From Pseudomonas fluorescens (lineage in GTDB: Bacteria > Pseudomonadota > Gammaproteobacteria > Pseudomonadales > Pseudomonadaceae): 64,000 bases of DNA. The translations under genes and the position numbers were made by a program. The notes beneath the pieces were generated by a model that did no database searches, was not told where the DNA came from, and worked only from the letters and a program-made list of their open reading frames with translations. Shown piece by piece: positions 26,744-38,557 of this stretch. Positions within the stretch are counted from its first letter, which is position 1. The number at the start of each line of letters is the position of its first letter. The DNA lies in the NCBI RefSeq assembly GCF_900636825.1, contig NZ_LR134318.1, forward strand, positions 1,893,501 through 1,957,500, given 5' to 3'.

Positions 26744-28228
26744 ATGAGCGCCAACGTCGACCTGAACAACCGCCCCGATTATGACCGTGTCCTGCAGGAC
26801 ATCGCCGACTACGTCCTCACCTTCCGAGTCGAGTCCAGCGAAGCCCTCACCACCGCGCGCAACTGCCTGATCGACACCATGGGCTGCGGCCTGCTGGCGC
26901 TGCGTTTCCCCGAATGTACCAAGCACCTCGGCCCGTTGGTCGACGGCACGGTGGTGCCGTTTGGCGCGCGGGTACCGGGCACCAGTTATCGTCTCGACCC
27001 GGTTAAAGCCGCCTGGGATATCGGCTGCATCATCCGCTGGCTCGACTTCAACGACACTTGGCTTGCCGCCGAATGGGGCCATCCGTCGGACAACCTCGGC
27101 GCCATCCTCGCCGTTGCCGATCACCTTTCGCAGAAACGCGTGGCCATCGCCGAGCCACCGCTGACGATGCGCGATGTGCTGGATGCGATGATCATGGCCC
27201 ACGAAATCCAAGGCGTGATCGCACTGGAAAACTCCTTCAACCGTGTCGGACTCGATCACGTCATTCTGGTGAAAGTCGCTTCGACTGCCGTCAGCGCCAG
27301 ACTCATGGGCGCCAACCGCGAGCAGATGCTATCGGCGCTTTCCCATGCCTTCGCCGACGGCCAAGCACTGCGCACCTACCGCCATGCACCCAACGCCGGC
27401 TCGCGAAAATCCTGGGCGGCGGGAGATGCAGCGAGTCGAGGCGTGCGGCTGGCGGATATCGCGATGCGTGGCGAGATGGGCATTCCCGGCGTGCTGAGCG
27501 CGAAGCAGTGGGGCTTCTATGACGTGTCGTTCAGCCACACCAACAATGATTTGGCGCTCAAGGCCGAGGGCAAACGCGCTTTCAGCTTTTCTCGGCCGTT
27601 CGGCAGTTACGTGATGGAAAACGTGCTGTTCAAAATCAGCTTCCCCGCCGAATTCCACGCGCAAACGGCATGCGAGGCGGCGGTGATGTTGCATCCGCAG
27701 GTGCGCAATCGTCTGCACGAAATCGACCGGATTGTCATCACCACCCATGAATCGGCGATCCGCATCATTTCCAAGGTCGGCCCGCTGGCGAATGCCGCTG
27801 ATCGTGATCACTGCCTGCAATACATGACTGCCGTGCCGCTGGCGTTCGGCGACCTGGTGGCCGAGCACTACGAAGACGATTTCCACAAGGCGCACCCGAT
27901 CATCGATGTGCTGCGCGAGAAAATGGTCATCGTTGAAGATCCGCGATTCAGCCGCGAATACCTTGAGCCCGACAAGCGTTCGATTGCCAATGCGGTGCAG
28001 GTGTTTTTCAAGGACGGCAGCAGCACCGACAACGTGCTGGTGGAATACCCGCTCGGCCATCGCCGCCGCCGGGCGGAAGGCATTCCTCTGCTTGAAGACA
28101 AGTTCAAGGCCAACCTGGCGACGCGTTATGTCCGCCAGCGCTGCGATGAGATTTTTGCGCTGTGCGAGGATCAGGCGCGGCTCGAAGCGACAGCGGTGAA
28201 TCGATTCATCGACCTGTTTGTCATCTGA
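26744..28228 (+). CDS. prpD: 2-methylcitrate dehydratase PrpD
   Basis: A 494-residue iron-independent dehydratase of the MmgE/PrpD family. Characteristic stretches are [19 protein letters not shown], the [14 protein letters not shown] helix ([16 protein letters not shown]) and [20 protein letters not shown]. It dehydrates 2-methylcitrate and can rehydrate 2-methylaconitate. Having both PrpD and AcnD/PrpF is normal in pseudomonads. It is the last gene of the propionate locus, with REP elements on either side. Confidence 0.95.
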   Translation: MSANVDLNNRPDYDRVLQDIADYVLTFRVESSEALTTARNCLIDTMGCGLLALRFPECTKHLGPLVDGTVVPFGARVPGTSYRLDPVKAAWDIGCIIRWLDFNDTWLAAEWGHPSDNLGAILAVADHLSQKRVAIAEPPLTMRDVLDAMIMAHEIQGVIALENSFNRVGLDHVILVKVASTAVSARLMGANREQMLSALSHAFADGQALRTYRHAPNAGSRKSWAAGDAASRGVRLADIAMRGEMGIPGVLSAKQWGFYDVSFSHTNNDLALKAEGKRAFSFSRPFGSYVMENVLFKISFPAEFHAQTACEAAVMLHPQVRNRLHEIDRIVITTHESAIRIISKVGPLANAADRDHCLQYMTAVPLAFGDLVAEHYEDDFHKAHPIIDVLREKMVIVEDPRFSREYLEPDKRSIANAVQVFFKDGSSTDNVLVEYPLGHRRRRAEGIPLLEDKFKANLATRYVRQRCDEIFALCEDQARLEATAVNRFIDLFVI

Positions 28229-28248
28229 TCGAGCGGGCGCTGAAGATC

Positions 28249-28423
28249 AACTGTAGGAGTGAGCCTGCTCGCGATAGCAGTGTGTCAAACAACATCAACG
28301 CTGAATGTGCCACCGCTTTCGCGGGCAAGCCCGCTCCCACAGGGTTTTCAGAGTGATCGCAATATTGTATCCACCACAAAACCCTGTGGGAGCTGGCTTG
28401 CCAGCGATAGCGTCAGATCAGCA
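28249..28423. repeat. REP-like cluster, family II, three arms
   Basis: Three arms: AGTGAGCCTGCTCGCGATAG, then GCGGGCAAGCCCGCTCCCAC, then CTGTGGGAGCTGGCTTGCCA. It lies between the convergent ends of prpD and ppsR. Confidence 0.85.
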
Positions 28424-28432
28424 AACACAGGT

Positions 28433-29251
28433 CTATTTGAACCGCCGCTCAACCCCTTTCTCGACGAGAATCTTCGCCGAAATCTCTTCCACGGAGAAAT
28501 GCGTGGAATTGATGTGCGGGATGTTCTCGCGACGGAACAGGTTCTCCACTTCGCGCACTTCGAATTCACACTGCGCGTAGCTCGAATAGCGGCTGTTGGG
28601 CTTGCGCTCGTTGCGGATCGCAGTGAGACGATCCGGGTCGATGGTCAGGCCGAACAGCTTGTGCTGATGGGCGCGCAGGGCGGTCGGCAGGGTCAGGCGT
28701 TCCATGTCGTCTTCGGTCAACGGATAGTTGGCCGCACGGATGCCGAACTGCATGGCCATGTACAGACACGTCGGGGTTTTGCCGCATCGCGACACGCCCA
28801 CTAGTATCAGATCGGCTTTGTCGTAATAGTGGGTGCGCGCGCCGTCATCGTTGTCGAGGGCGAAGTTCACCGCCTCGATGCGCTCCATGTAATTGGAGTT
28901 GTGCCCGATGGAATGGGACTTGCCGACAGTGTAGGAAGAATGTTCGGTCAGCTCCTGTTCGAGCGGCGCGAGAAAGGTCGAGAAAATATCGATCATGAAA
29001 CCATTGGACGTTGCGAGAATCTCACGGATGTCCTGATTGACGATGGTGTCGAAGATGATCGGACGGAAGCCGTCGGTTTCAGCGGCTTTGTTGATTTGTT
29101 GTACCATGGCCCGCGCTTTTTCCACGCTGTCGATGTAGGGCCGCGTGAATTTGCTGAAGGTAATGTTTTCGAACTGCGCCAGAAGACTTTGACCCAGGGT
29201 TTCGGCGGTAATGCCGGTGCCATCGGAGATGAAGAAAGCAGATCGTTTCAT
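28433..29251 (-). CDS. ppsR: PEP synthase regulatory kinase/pyrophosphorylase
   Basis: A 272-residue bifunctional enzyme (former DUF299) that switches PEP synthase off by ADP-dependent phosphorylation and on by phosphate-dependent dephosphorylation. The start [20 protein letters not shown] is the family's invariant N-terminus, fixing ATG 29251. The nucleotide-binding loop is [11 protein letters not shown]. It is divergent from ppsA, its target, with 174 bp between the starts, the usual Pseudomonas arrangement. Confidence 0.96.
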   Translation of the reverse strand: MKRSAFFISDGTGITAETLGQSLLAQFENITFSKFTRPYIDSVEKARAMVQQINKAAETDGFRPIIFDTIVNQDIREILATSNGFMIDIFSTFLAPLEQELTEHSSYTVGKSHSIGHNSNYMERIEAVNFALDNDDGARTHYYDKADLILVGVSRCGKTPTCLYMAMQFGIRAANYPLTEDDMERLTLPTALRAHQHKLFGLTIDPDRLTAIRNERKPNSRYSSYAQCEFEVREVENLFRRENIPHINSTHFSVEEISAKILVEKGVERRFK

Positions 29252-29265
29252 TTGCACCTTGGGCC

Positions 29266-29294
29266 TTAGACTAATGAGCATTCTTGGATATGAT
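29266..29294 (+). promoter_or_regulatory. candidate sigma-70 promoter of ppsA
   Basis: TTAGAC (29266-29271), a 17 bp spacer and TATGAT (29289-29294), pointing to ppsA and about 130 bp upstream of its start codon. Confidence 0.5.
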
Positions 29295-29425
29295 AGGCGC
29301 GATTTGCCGGCCGCCGTTGGCCCGCATTCTCACTTATTTTCCAGGTCCAGGCCATACAACCGGCCAAGGCTCCCCCGGGCCGCCGGTTTCTGAGCTTTTC
29401 CAACACAGTTAGTGGAGAGATCACC

Positions 29426-31795
<2,370 letters not shown>

Positions 31796-31817
31796 TCGGT
31801 ATGTAAACGACCCGCGC

Positions 31818-31916
31818 CCCCTGTGGGAGCGAGCCTGCTAGCGAAGACGCAGCAACATTCAGCATGGATGTTGACTGATTCACCGCTTTCGCGAGCAGGC
31901 TCGCTCCCACACTGGC
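31818..31916. repeat. REP-like inverted pair, family II
   Basis: Inverted arms CTGTGGGAGCGAGCCTGCTA and GCGAGCAGGCTCGCTCCCAC, between the ppsA stop and its terminator. Confidence 0.88.
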
Positions 31917-31935
31917 CGGGCCTTGAGATTCAGTA

Positions 31936-31966
31936 GGGCGGGCTCTTGTAGATGCCGCCCTTTTTT
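31936..31966 (+). terminator. terminator after ppsA
   Basis: GGGCGG and CCGCCC pair across a 13-base loop and are followed by six T residues, just before the next gene's start at 31980. Confidence 0.8.
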
Positions 31967-31979
31967 GTGCAAGAGCATT

Positions 31980-32969
31980 ATGCAAAGCAGCAGCAACCTA
32001 TTTCCCGTCGCGCTGATCAGCGCCGAACGGCGTGGCGATCTGAGCGAAGATGTGTATCGCTTGAAACCCGGCAACAGCCCCGACTGGTCCGTGGAAATCG
32101 CCGTAACCCGCTTGGGCATGGCCGATGACTCGGCGCCTCGCGGTGTGCCGGTGATCCTGTTGCACGGCAGCTTTTCCAATCGGCGCTTCTGGTTTTCCCC
32201 CAAAGGCCTTGGGCTTGGCGCATATCTGACGCGCCAAGGGTTCGACGTGTGGATTCCGGAGATGCGCGGCCATGGCCTGTCCCAGCGCAACGAGGCTTAC
32301 CGGCACAACCGCGTGGCCGACTATGCCCGTTATGACTTGCCGGCGATCGCCGCATTCGTCCGCGAACAGAGCGGGCAAATCCCGCACTGGATCGGCCACT
32401 CATTGGGCGGCATCACCCTAGCCGCCGCGCTCGGTGGTGAATACCTGGGCGAGCCTGCGGTGGCCTCCGCAGCGTTCTTCGGCACGCAAGTCAGCCGCAC
32501 TTATTGGCCGCTGAAAATTCCACCAGTGGAATGGAGCAGCCGTTTCATTCTCAAGCGCTTCGCGCAATTGTCCGGCTCACGCCTCAAGCGCGGCCCGGAA
32601 GATGAACCGATCGGTCTGGCCCTTGAAAGCATGCGCTGGTACGGCTTGTTCGGGCGCTTTGGCGACAAGGAGAAGGATTGGTGGGCTGGGCTCGCCGACG
32701 TCAAGGTGCCAGTGCTGGCGGTGACAGCGACGGGCGATCATCAGGATCCGGCCTGGGCCTGTCGCAAATTGTTCGAGCAGCTCGGTTCGGAACACAAACA
32801 GTTCATCAATCTGGGCCGCGAACACGGCTTCAGCGATAACTACGGTCACGTCGAAATGCTGGTGAGCAAAGCCGCGCAGACGGAAGTGTGGCCATTGGTG
32901 GCACGCTGGCTGCGCGACCAGCAGACGTCCCTGCTCGGCGAGCAGCCGGATCTGGCCGCGGCGGGCTGA
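31980..32969 (+). CDS. alpha/beta-hydrolase (lipase/esterase-like)
   Basis: A 329-residue alpha/beta-hydrolase. The oxyanion-hole region is VILLHGSFSNRRFW, the nucleophile elbow is WIGHSLGG, and the catalytic His is probably in LGREHGFSDNYGHVEM. There is no obvious signal peptide, so it is likely cytoplasmic. ATG 31980 (MQSSSNLFPV) is used; an upstream extension reads through the ppsA terminator. It corresponds in position to P. aeruginosa PA1771. The substrate is unknown. Confidence 0.85.
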   Translation: MQSSSNLFPVALISAERRGDLSEDVYRLKPGNSPDWSVEIAVTRLGMADDSAPRGVPVILLHGSFSNRRFWFSPKGLGLGAYLTRQGFDVWIPEMRGHGLSQRNEAYRHNRVADYARYDLPAIAAFVREQSGQIPHWIGHSLGGITLAAALGGEYLGEPAVASAAFFGTQVSRTYWPLKIPPVEWSSRFILKRFAQLSGSRLKRGPEDEPIGLALESMRWYGLFGRFGDKEKDWWAGLADVKVPVLAVTATGDHQDPAWACRKLFEQLGSEHKQFINLGREHGFSDNYGHVEMLVSKAAQTEVWPLVARWLRDQQTSLLGEQPDLAAAG

Positions 32970-33194
32970 CTGATCGCGCTGAAAAGGCCATTTCGTTCGG
33001 CTTTGCTTGCGGCTAAGATATGACGCGTTGTGCGGTTCTGGTCATATTTGATGGCTGTTTAGCGATTACGTTTCAGGGTTTGTTCAGCTGCATTCAGCGA
33101 CCATGGAATGGACTAAGGTAAACAGCGGCCACCGGAACTCGTTTCATCAGAGCGCGGCATCCTTGATCGTCTTCCTTGTTACAGGAGTTTTTCG

Positions 33195-33686
33195 ATGGAA
33201 CATTACCTTACGCCTGATCTGTGCGACGCCTATCCGGAGCTGGTGCAGGTGCTGGAACCGATGTTCAGCAATTTCGGCGGCCGTGATTCCTTCGGTGGCG
33301 AAATCGTGACCATCAAATGCTTCGAAGACAACTCGCTGGTCAAGGCCCAGGCCGAACTCGACGGCAAGGGTAAAGTGCTGGTGGTCGATGGCGGCGGGTC
33401 TCTGCGCCGGGCACTGCTGGGCGACATGATCGCGGCCAAGGCGGCGCAAAACGGTTGGGAAGGGCTGGTGATCTACGGTTGCATCCGTGACGTCGACGTA
33501 ATTGCGCAGACCGACCTCGGCGTGCAGGCGCTGGCCAGTCATCCGATGAAAACCGACAAGCGCGGCATCGGCGACCTCAATGTTCCGGTGACCTTCGCCG
33601 GTGTGACATTCCATCCGGGCCAGTACATTTATGCGGACAACAACGGCGTGATCATCTCGCCAAGTCCGCTGAAGATGCCTGAATAA
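33195..33686 (+). CDS. rraA: regulator of RNase E activity RraA
   Basis: A 163-residue protein starting [18 protein letters not shown]. The RraA/HMG-aldolase fold is shown by [18 protein letters not shown] and the GCIRDVD motif. In enterics RraA binds RNase E and slows mRNA decay; many homologues also have weak hydroxy-methylglutarate/oxaloacetate aldolase activity. It is followed closely by cmaX. The 225 bp upstream hold no other gene. Confidence 0.94.
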   Translation: MEHYLTPDLCDAYPELVQVLEPMFSNFGGRDSFGGEIVTIKCFEDNSLVKAQAELDGKGKVLVVDGGGSLRRALLGDMIAAKAAQNGWEGLVIYGCIRDVDVIAQTDLGVQALASHPMKTDKRGIGDLNVPVTFAGVTFHPGQYIYADNNGVIISPSPLKMPE

Positions 33687-33702
33687 GAGTTTCGATCAAG
33701 GG

Positions 33703-34704
33703 ATGCGGATGTTCGAGGAAGAAAACGCGCAATGGGGGCTGGTGCATGCCCTGGTGCTGGACGGTAAAGGCGGCGCGCGTTCGATAGCCCGGACTGAACT
33801 CGACGACTTGCAGCTGCAGGCGCATGAAAGCCTGTGGCTGCATTGGGATCGCGGTCATCCGCAAACCCAGACCTGGTTGCGCAAAGACAGCGGTCTCAAC
33901 GAATTCACCTGCGATCTGCTGCTGGAAGAAAACACACGACCACGCTTGTTGCCGCTGCCCGATGCCGAGCTGTTGCTGTTTTTGCGCGGGGTCAATCTCA
34001 ATCCTGGCGCCGAGCCCGAAGACATGGTCTCGGTGCGGATTTTCGCCTCGGCCCAGCGCGTCATTTCCCTGCGCTTGCGCCCGTTGCGCGCTACCGATGA
34101 ACTGCTGGCCATGCTGGCCGACGGCACAGGGCCGAAAACTGCCTCTGAACTGATCCTTTATCTGGCGCAGTTCCTGACCAACAAGGTGCAGGATCTGGTC
34201 ACTTGCCTCTCGGAAATTGCCGATGAGGAAGAAGAAAAGATGGACGCCGACGAACGGTATACCCCCGAACATGGCTCCATTTTGCATATCCGTCGCCGCG
34301 CTGCCGGGTTGAAGCGTTTTCTAGCACCGCAGCGGGATATTTTCGGACAACTGACTCGGATAAAACTGCCCTGGTTTGTCGAGGACGATGGCGACTACTG
34401 GAACGAACTGAACAACAGCCTGACCCGCTATCTGGAAGAACTCGAATTGACCCGAGAGCGCGTGGGGCTTGTGCTGGAGGCTGAAGACCGGCGTCTGAGC
34501 GTACACATGAATCGCACCATGTACCGTTTCGGCATCATTACCTGCATCTTCTTGCCGATGAGTTTTATCACCGGTCTGCTCGGCATCAACGTCGGCGGCA
34601 TTCCGTTCGCCAGCAGCCCGTATGGTTTCCTGATTGCCTGCTTGACGGTACTCGCCCTGGCCTTCGGCCAGTGGTGGTTGTTCCGCCGTTTGCGCTGGGT
34701 GTGA
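33703..34704 (+). CDS. cmaX: CorA-type metal ion transporter CmaX
   Basis: A 333-residue CorA/ZntB-family inner-membrane protein. A large acidic and helical cytoplasmic N-terminal part (to about residue 270) is followed by two C-terminal membrane helices, the second after the loop GINVGGIPF that replaces the usual CorA GMN motif, as in ZntB-like members. It lies directly upstream of crfX-cmpX-sigX, the gene set of P. aeruginosa and P. fluorescens. A role in divalent cation movement and envelope stress is inferred from family and neighbours. Confidence 0.9.
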   Translation: MRMFEEENAQWGLVHALVLDGKGGARSIARTELDDLQLQAHESLWLHWDRGHPQTQTWLRKDSGLNEFTCDLLLEENTRPRLLPLPDAELLLFLRGVNLNPGAEPEDMVSVRIFASAQRVISLRLRPLRATDELLAMLADGTGPKTASELILYLAQFLTNKVQDLVTCLSEIADEEEEKMDADERYTPEHGSILHIRRRAAGLKRFLAPQRDIFGQLTRIKLPWFVEDDGDYWNELNNSLTRYLEELELTRERVGLVLEAEDRRLSVHMNRTMYRFGIITCIFLPMSFITGLLGINVGGIPFASSPYGFLIACLTVLALAFGQWWLFRRLRWV

Positions 34705-34767
34705 ACATGGCGCATGTGACCCGAGCAAATTTGCCCGCGTCTTTCACAGACATCACGAGAGGTGCGT

Positions 34768-35016
34768 ATGCACGATCCGTTTGAACAGTCTTTACGTGAC
34801 ATGCTCAACGCTTCGCCGTCCAGCCGCGACGACGATGCCTGTCTGGGCCGCGTACTTAAAACCGCCAACCGCCAGGTCGGCGCCGGTGATCTGTTCAGCC
34901 TGCTGGGCCGCTGGCTGCCCGCGCTGATGATTGCCCTGAATAACGGATCGGCACACGTCTCGCCGGTTTCCCGTCTTCGTAAACCTACCGCTCGCACTGC
35001 TGATAAGGCTGATTGA
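34768..35016 (+). CDS. crfX: small conserved protein CrfX
   Basis: An 82-residue protein starting MHDPFEQSLRDMLNASPSSR. It has one hydrophobic stretch (LFSLLGRWLPALMIAL) near residue 45 and a basic C-terminus. ATG 34768 is preferred because GAGAGG lies at the right distance; a GTG two codons earlier is possible. It sits between cmaX and cmpX as in other Pseudomonas, with cmpX starting 2 bases after its stop. Function is not established; mutants in other strains affect cell-surface behaviour together with cmpX and sigX. Confidence 0.85.
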   Translation: MHDPFEQSLRDMLNASPSSRDDDACLGRVLKTANRQVGAGDLFSLLGRWLPALMIALNNGSAHVSPVSRLRKPTARTADKAD

Positions 35017-35018
35017 AT

Positions 35019-35843
35019 ATGGAACTCGACCTCTGGACTCAGAGCCTCGTCACTGCAATGACTGCGTTGTGGACCAAAGTAGCCAATTTCATTCCGAACC
35101 TGTTCGGCGCACTGGTCGTGCTGCTGTTGGGTTTTGTCGTGGCCAAGCTGCTCGATACCTTGCTCTCCAAGCTGCTCGCCAAACTGGGCCTCGATCGCCT
35201 GATGGGTGGCACCGGGCTGACCAAGCTGATGTCGCGCGCGGGGCTGCAGGTTCCGATCTCGACGCTCATTGGCAAGATCGTTTATTGGTTCGTCCTGCTG
35301 ATTTTTCTGGTTTCCGCAGCAGAGTCCCTTGGACTTGAGCGAGTTTCAGCTACGCTCGATATGCTGGCGTTGTATCTGCCGAAAGTGTTCGGTGCCGCGC
35401 TGGTGTTGCTGGTGGGTGTTTTGCTTGCGCAACTGGCCAACGGGCTGGTGCGCGGGGCGGCAGAAGGCGTAGGCCTGGACTACGCTTCAGGGCTTGGACG
35501 AATTGCACAGGGGCTGGTGATCATCATCAGTATCTCGGTGGCGATCAGTCAGCTCGAGGTCAAGACTGACCTGCTCAACCATGTAATTGTGATCGTATTG
35601 ATTACCGTTGGTCTGGCTGTTGCGCTGGCCATGGGTTTGGGAAGCCGGGAAATTGCCGGTCAGATTCTTGCGGGAATCTATGTGCGTGAGTTGTATCAGG
35701 TAGGGCAACAAGTGCGTGTTGGCGAGGTCGAAGGCCAGATCGAAGAGATCGGCACGGTTAAAACCACATTGCTGACCGATGAGGGTGAGCTAGTCTCACT
35801 CTCCAATCGGATCCTGCTGGAACAGCATGTGAGTAGCCGCTAA
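35019..35843 (+). CDS. cmpX: MscS-like mechanosensitive channel-family protein CmpX
   Basis: A 274-residue membrane protein with an N-terminal helix (FIPNLFGALVVLLLGFVVAK), further hydrophobic helices and a C-terminal beta domain similar to MscS (VGQQVRVGEVEGQIEEIG, LSNRILLEQ). The start is ATG 35019, 2 bases after crfX. It belongs to the cytoplasmic-membrane TM-helix family of small-conductance channels. Its position before sigX links it to envelope tension; SigX activity is known to respond to envelope state. Confidence 0.9.
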   Translation: MELDLWTQSLVTAMTALWTKVANFIPNLFGALVVLLLGFVVAKLLDTLLSKLLAKLGLDRLMGGTGLTKLMSRAGLQVPISTLIGKIVYWFVLLIFLVSAAESLGLERVSATLDMLALYLPKVFGAALVLLVGVLLAQLANGLVRGAAEGVGLDYASGLGRIAQGLVIIISISVAISQLEVKTDLLNHVIVIVLITVGLAVALAMGLGSREIAGQILAGIYVRELYQVGQQVRVGEVEGQIEEIGTVKTTLLTDEGELVSLSNRILLEQHVSSR

Positions 35844-35933
35844 TCCGGCAAACCCTGCTAATGTATGCCGCCGCGAAATGCCAGCCAATGCTGGCTGCGG
35901 TGGACATTGACCTGACTGTCGGCACGACTTGTT

Positions 35934-36524
35934 TTGAATACAGCCCAACCGCTATCTACGCGCTACGACCCCCGCGAGCTCTCTGATGAGGAGTTGGTCG
36001 CGCGCTCGCATACCGAGCTTTTTCACGTAACGCGCGCTTATGAAGAGTTGATGCGGCGTTACCAGCGAACATTATTTAACGTCTGTGCGAGATATCTTGG
36101 GAACGATCGCGACGCAGACGATGTCTGTCAGGAAGTGATGCTGAAGGTGCTGTACGGTCTGAAGAACTTTGAGGGGAAATCGAAGTTCAAAACGTGGCTT
36201 TACAGCATCACTTACAACGAATGCATCACGCAGTATCGGAAGGAACGGCGTAAGCGTCGCTTGATGGACGCTCTCAGTCTGGACCCTCTTGAAGAAGCGT
36301 CTGAAGAAAAGGCGCCGAAGCCGGAGGAGAAGGGTGGGCTTGATCGCTGGCTGGTGTATGTGAATCCGATTGACCGCGAAATTCTGGTGCTACGATTTGT
36401 CGCAGAACTGGAATTTCAGGAGATCGCAGACATCATGCATATGGGTTTGAGTGCGACAAAAATGCGTTACAAACGCGCTCTAGATAAATTGCGTGAGAAA
36501 TTTGCAGGCATTGCTGAAACTTAG
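35934..36524 (+). CDS. sigX: extracytoplasmic-function sigma factor SigX
   Basis: A 196-residue ECF sigma factor. Region 2 covers DRDADDVCQEVMLKVLYGL and FKTWLYSITYNECI; region 4 covers IDREILVLRFVAELEFQEIA and a helix-turn-helix to the end. A Lys/Glu-rich linker joins them. The start is TTG at 35934, giving MNTAQPLSTRYDPRE. No anti-sigma gene is adjacent, typical of SigX. It drives oprF and membrane fatty-acid genes in Pseudomonas. Confidence 0.96.
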   Translation: MNTAQPLSTRYDPRELSDEELVARSHTELFHVTRAYEELMRRYQRTLFNVCARYLGNDRDADDVCQEVMLKVLYGLKNFEGKSKFKTWLYSITYNECITQYRKERRKRRLMDALSLDPLEEASEEKAPKPEEKGGLDRWLVYVNPIDREILVLRFVAELEFQEIADIMHMGLSATKMRYKRALDKLREKFAGIAET

Positions 36525-36550
36525 TTCAGCGCAAATATCTCTTACGTGTA

Positions 36551-36599
36551 GGCAAGTTCTGATAGACTTGCCGCCGAGTTGTCCCCCGGTTTGCGGGAC
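36551..36599 (+). promoter_or_regulatory. hairpins between sigX and oprF
   Basis: GGCAAGT/ACTTGCC (36551-36572) and GTCCC/GGGAC (36581-36599) are two consecutive inverted repeats in the 107 bp gap. They lack a T tract and may lie in the oprF leader RNA, where they could affect mRNA stability. The exact promoters cannot be placed by eye. Confidence 0.4.
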
Positions 36600-36631
36600 T
36601 GCTTCACAATCACCAGATGGGGATTTAACGG

Positions 36632-37666
36632 ATGAAACTGAAAAACACCTTGGGCTTGGCCATTGGTTCTCTGATTGCCGCCACTTCGTTCGGCGCTCTG
36701 GCACAAGGCCAAGGCGCAGTTGAAATCGAAGGCTTCGCAAAGAAAGAACAATTCGACAGCGCTCGTAACTTCAAGAACAACGGCAACCTGTTCGGCGGTT
36801 CGATCGGTTACTTCCTGACCGACGACGTTGAACTGCGTCTGGGCTACGACGAAGTTCACAACGTACGTGCTGACGATGGCAAGAACGTAAAAGGCGCTAA
36901 CACCGCTCTGGACGCTCTGTACCACTTCAACAACCCAGGCGACATGTTGCGTCCATACGTTTCGGCCGGTTTCTCTGACCAGAGCATCGACCAGAACGGT
37001 TCGAACGGTCGTAACCGTTCCACCTTCGCCAACGTTGGCGGCGGTGCCAAGCTGTACTTCACCGAGAACTTCTACGCCCGTGCTGGCGTTGAAGCTCAAT
37101 ACAACATCGACCAGGGCGACACCGAGTGGGCTCCTAGCGTCGGTATCGGTGTGAACTTCGGTGGCGGCTCCAAGCCTGCTGCTGCTCCAGTTCCAGCACC
37201 AGCTGAAGTCTGCTCCGACAGCGACAACGACGGCGTTTGCGACAACGTTGACAAGTGCCCTGACACCCCAGCCAACGTAACTGTTGACGCTGACGGCTGC
37301 CCAGCAGTTGCTGAAGTTGTTCGTGTTGAGCTGGACGTCAAGTTCGACTTCGACAAGTCGGTTGTGAAGCCAAACAGCTACGGCGACATCAAGAACCTGG
37401 CTGACTTCATGAAGCAGTACCCATCCACCACCACTACTGTTGAAGGTCACACTGACTCCGTCGGTCCTGACGCTTACAACCAGAAACTGTCCGAGCGTCG
37501 TGCAAACGCCGTTAAGCAAGTTCTGACCAACCAGTACGGTGTTGAATCGTCCCGCGTTCAGTCTGTTGGCTACGGCGAATCCCGCCCAGTTGCTGACAAC
37601 AAAACTGACGCTGGCCGCGCTGTAAACCGTCGCGTAGAAGCGCAGGTTGAAGCTCAAGCTAAGTAA
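36632..37666 (+). CDS. oprF: major outer-membrane porin OprF
   Basis: A 344-residue OmpA-family protein. Residues 1-24 form a signal peptide (FGALA-QGQ). An eight-strand beta barrel follows to about residue 165, then a Pro/Ala linker (AAAPVPAPAEVC), a four-cysteine segment (CSDSDNDGVCDNVDKCPDT, ending DADGCP), and a C-terminal peptidoglycan-binding domain with VEGHTDSVGPDAYNQ and SERRANAVKQ. Codon use differs sharply from its neighbours (GCT and GTT favoured), as in very highly expressed genes. The upstream sigX gene supplies one of its sigma factors. A strong terminator follows. Confidence 0.98.
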   Translation: MKLKNTLGLAIGSLIAATSFGALAQGQGAVEIEGFAKKEQFDSARNFKNNGNLFGGSIGYFLTDDVELRLGYDEVHNVRADDGKNVKGANTALDALYHFNNPGDMLRPYVSAGFSDQSIDQNGSNGRNRSTFANVGGGAKLYFTENFYARAGVEAQYNIDQGDTEWAPSVGIGVNFGGGSKPAAAPVPAPAEVCSDSDNDGVCDNVDKCPDTPANVTVDADGCPAVAEVVRVELDVKFDFDKSVVKPNSYGDIKNLADFMKQYPSTTTTVEGHTDSVGPDAYNQKLSERRANAVKQVLTNQYGVESSRVQSVGYGESRPVADNKTDAGRAVNRRVEAQVEAQAK

Positions 37667-37683
37667 TTAGCTGCCGCTCTGAG

Positions 37684-37709
37684 AAAAGCCCGGCTTTGGC
37701 CGGGCTTTT
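37684..37709 (+). terminator. terminator after oprF
   Basis: AAAAGCCCGG and CCGGGCTTTT pair around CTTTGG, with T residues following. Confidence 0.92.
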
Positions 37710-37763
37710 CTTTGTCTGCGATTTGGCTTTGCGGCTTTGAAGGTCGTCCGAACGCGGGCCGAA

Positions 37764-37830
37764 CCTTCTGCAGCGCCTACAGGACGTGCGCAGATGCAAT
37801 GTAGGAGCTGCCGCAGGCTGCGATCTTTTG
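37764..37830. repeat. REP pair, family I, overlapping the cobA 3' end
   Basis: The arm TGTAGGAGCTGCCGCAGGCT (37800-37819) and a degenerate partner CTTCTGCAGCGCCTACAGG upstream. The cobA reading frame runs through the intact arm and stops inside the degenerate one. Confidence 0.85.
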
Positions 37831-38544
37831 CTCTTCAACAGCAGCAGCCACAGCGCCAATCACGAGAATCGCCGGGCTCTTCAATTCAAACGCACACGCG
37901 TCCTCAGCCATCGCCATCAAATCGCTGCGACATTCGCGCTGATGCGGCAACGAGGCGTTTTCGATCATCGCCACCGGCATATCCGCCGCCATCCCTCCTG
38001 CCAACAGCTGATCACGAATTTCGCTCAGCTTGGCCACGCCCATGTAAATCACCAGCGTCGTCCCGCCTTGCGCCAGGGCCTGCCAGTTCAATTGGCTATC
38101 ATCCTGCGTGTGCGCAGTCACCAGCGTCACCCCGCGCGCCACACCACGCAATGTCAGCGGAATATCGCACTGTGTCGCGCCCGCAAGTCCGGCAGTGATG
38201 CCATTGACCAATTCCACTTCAACGCCACGCTCGCGCAGCCACTGCGCTTCTTCACCACCCCGCCCGAAGATGCACGGATCACCGCCCTTGAGGCGCACCA
38301 CGCATTTACCGTGGCGGGCATAACGCAGCATCAGGCGATGGATGAACGCCTGTGGTGTCGAACGGCACCCGCCACGTTTGCCCACTGCAATCACCCGCGC
38401 AGTCGGGCAATGTTCCAGCACTGCGTCGTTGACCAGATCATCGATCATCACCACATCGGCCTCGCGCAATGCGCGCACGGCTTTGAGGGTCAGCAGCTCG
38501 GGATCGCCAGGGCCCGCACCCACCAGCCAGACTTTCGCACTCAT
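37777..38544 (-). CDS. cobA: uroporphyrinogen-III C-methyltransferase
   Basis: A 255-residue SAM-dependent methylase that makes precorrin-2, the precursor of siroheme (needed by nitrite reductase encoded just upstream) and cobalamin. It starts with VGAGPGDPELLT and has the conserved KGGDPCIFGRGGEE. The start is ATG 38544. It is the last gene of the nirB-nirD-reductase-cobA operon, 13 bp after the reductase. The last ~17 residues (KIAACGSSY and onward) are encoded by a REP element, so the C-terminus is an acquired extension. Confidence 0.95.
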   Translation of the reverse strand: MSAKVWLVGAGPGDPELLTLKAVRALREADVVMIDDLVNDAVLEHCPTARVIAVGKRGGCRSTPQAFIHRLMLRYARHGKCVVRLKGGDPCIFGRGGEEAQWLRERGVEVELVNGITAGLAGATQCDIPLTLRGVARGVTLVTAHTQDDSQLNWQALAQGGTTLVIYMGVAKLSEIRDQLLAGGMAADMPVAMIENASLPHQRECRSDLMAMAEDACAFELKSPAILVIGAVAAAVEEQKIAACGSSYIASAHVL

Positions 38545-38557
38545 GGTGTTTTCCTCG

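Noticed and set aside
36542..37657. 371-codon open frame antisense to oprF
   Set aside because: Produced by the strong oprF codon bias; Val/Asn-rich with no domain signature.
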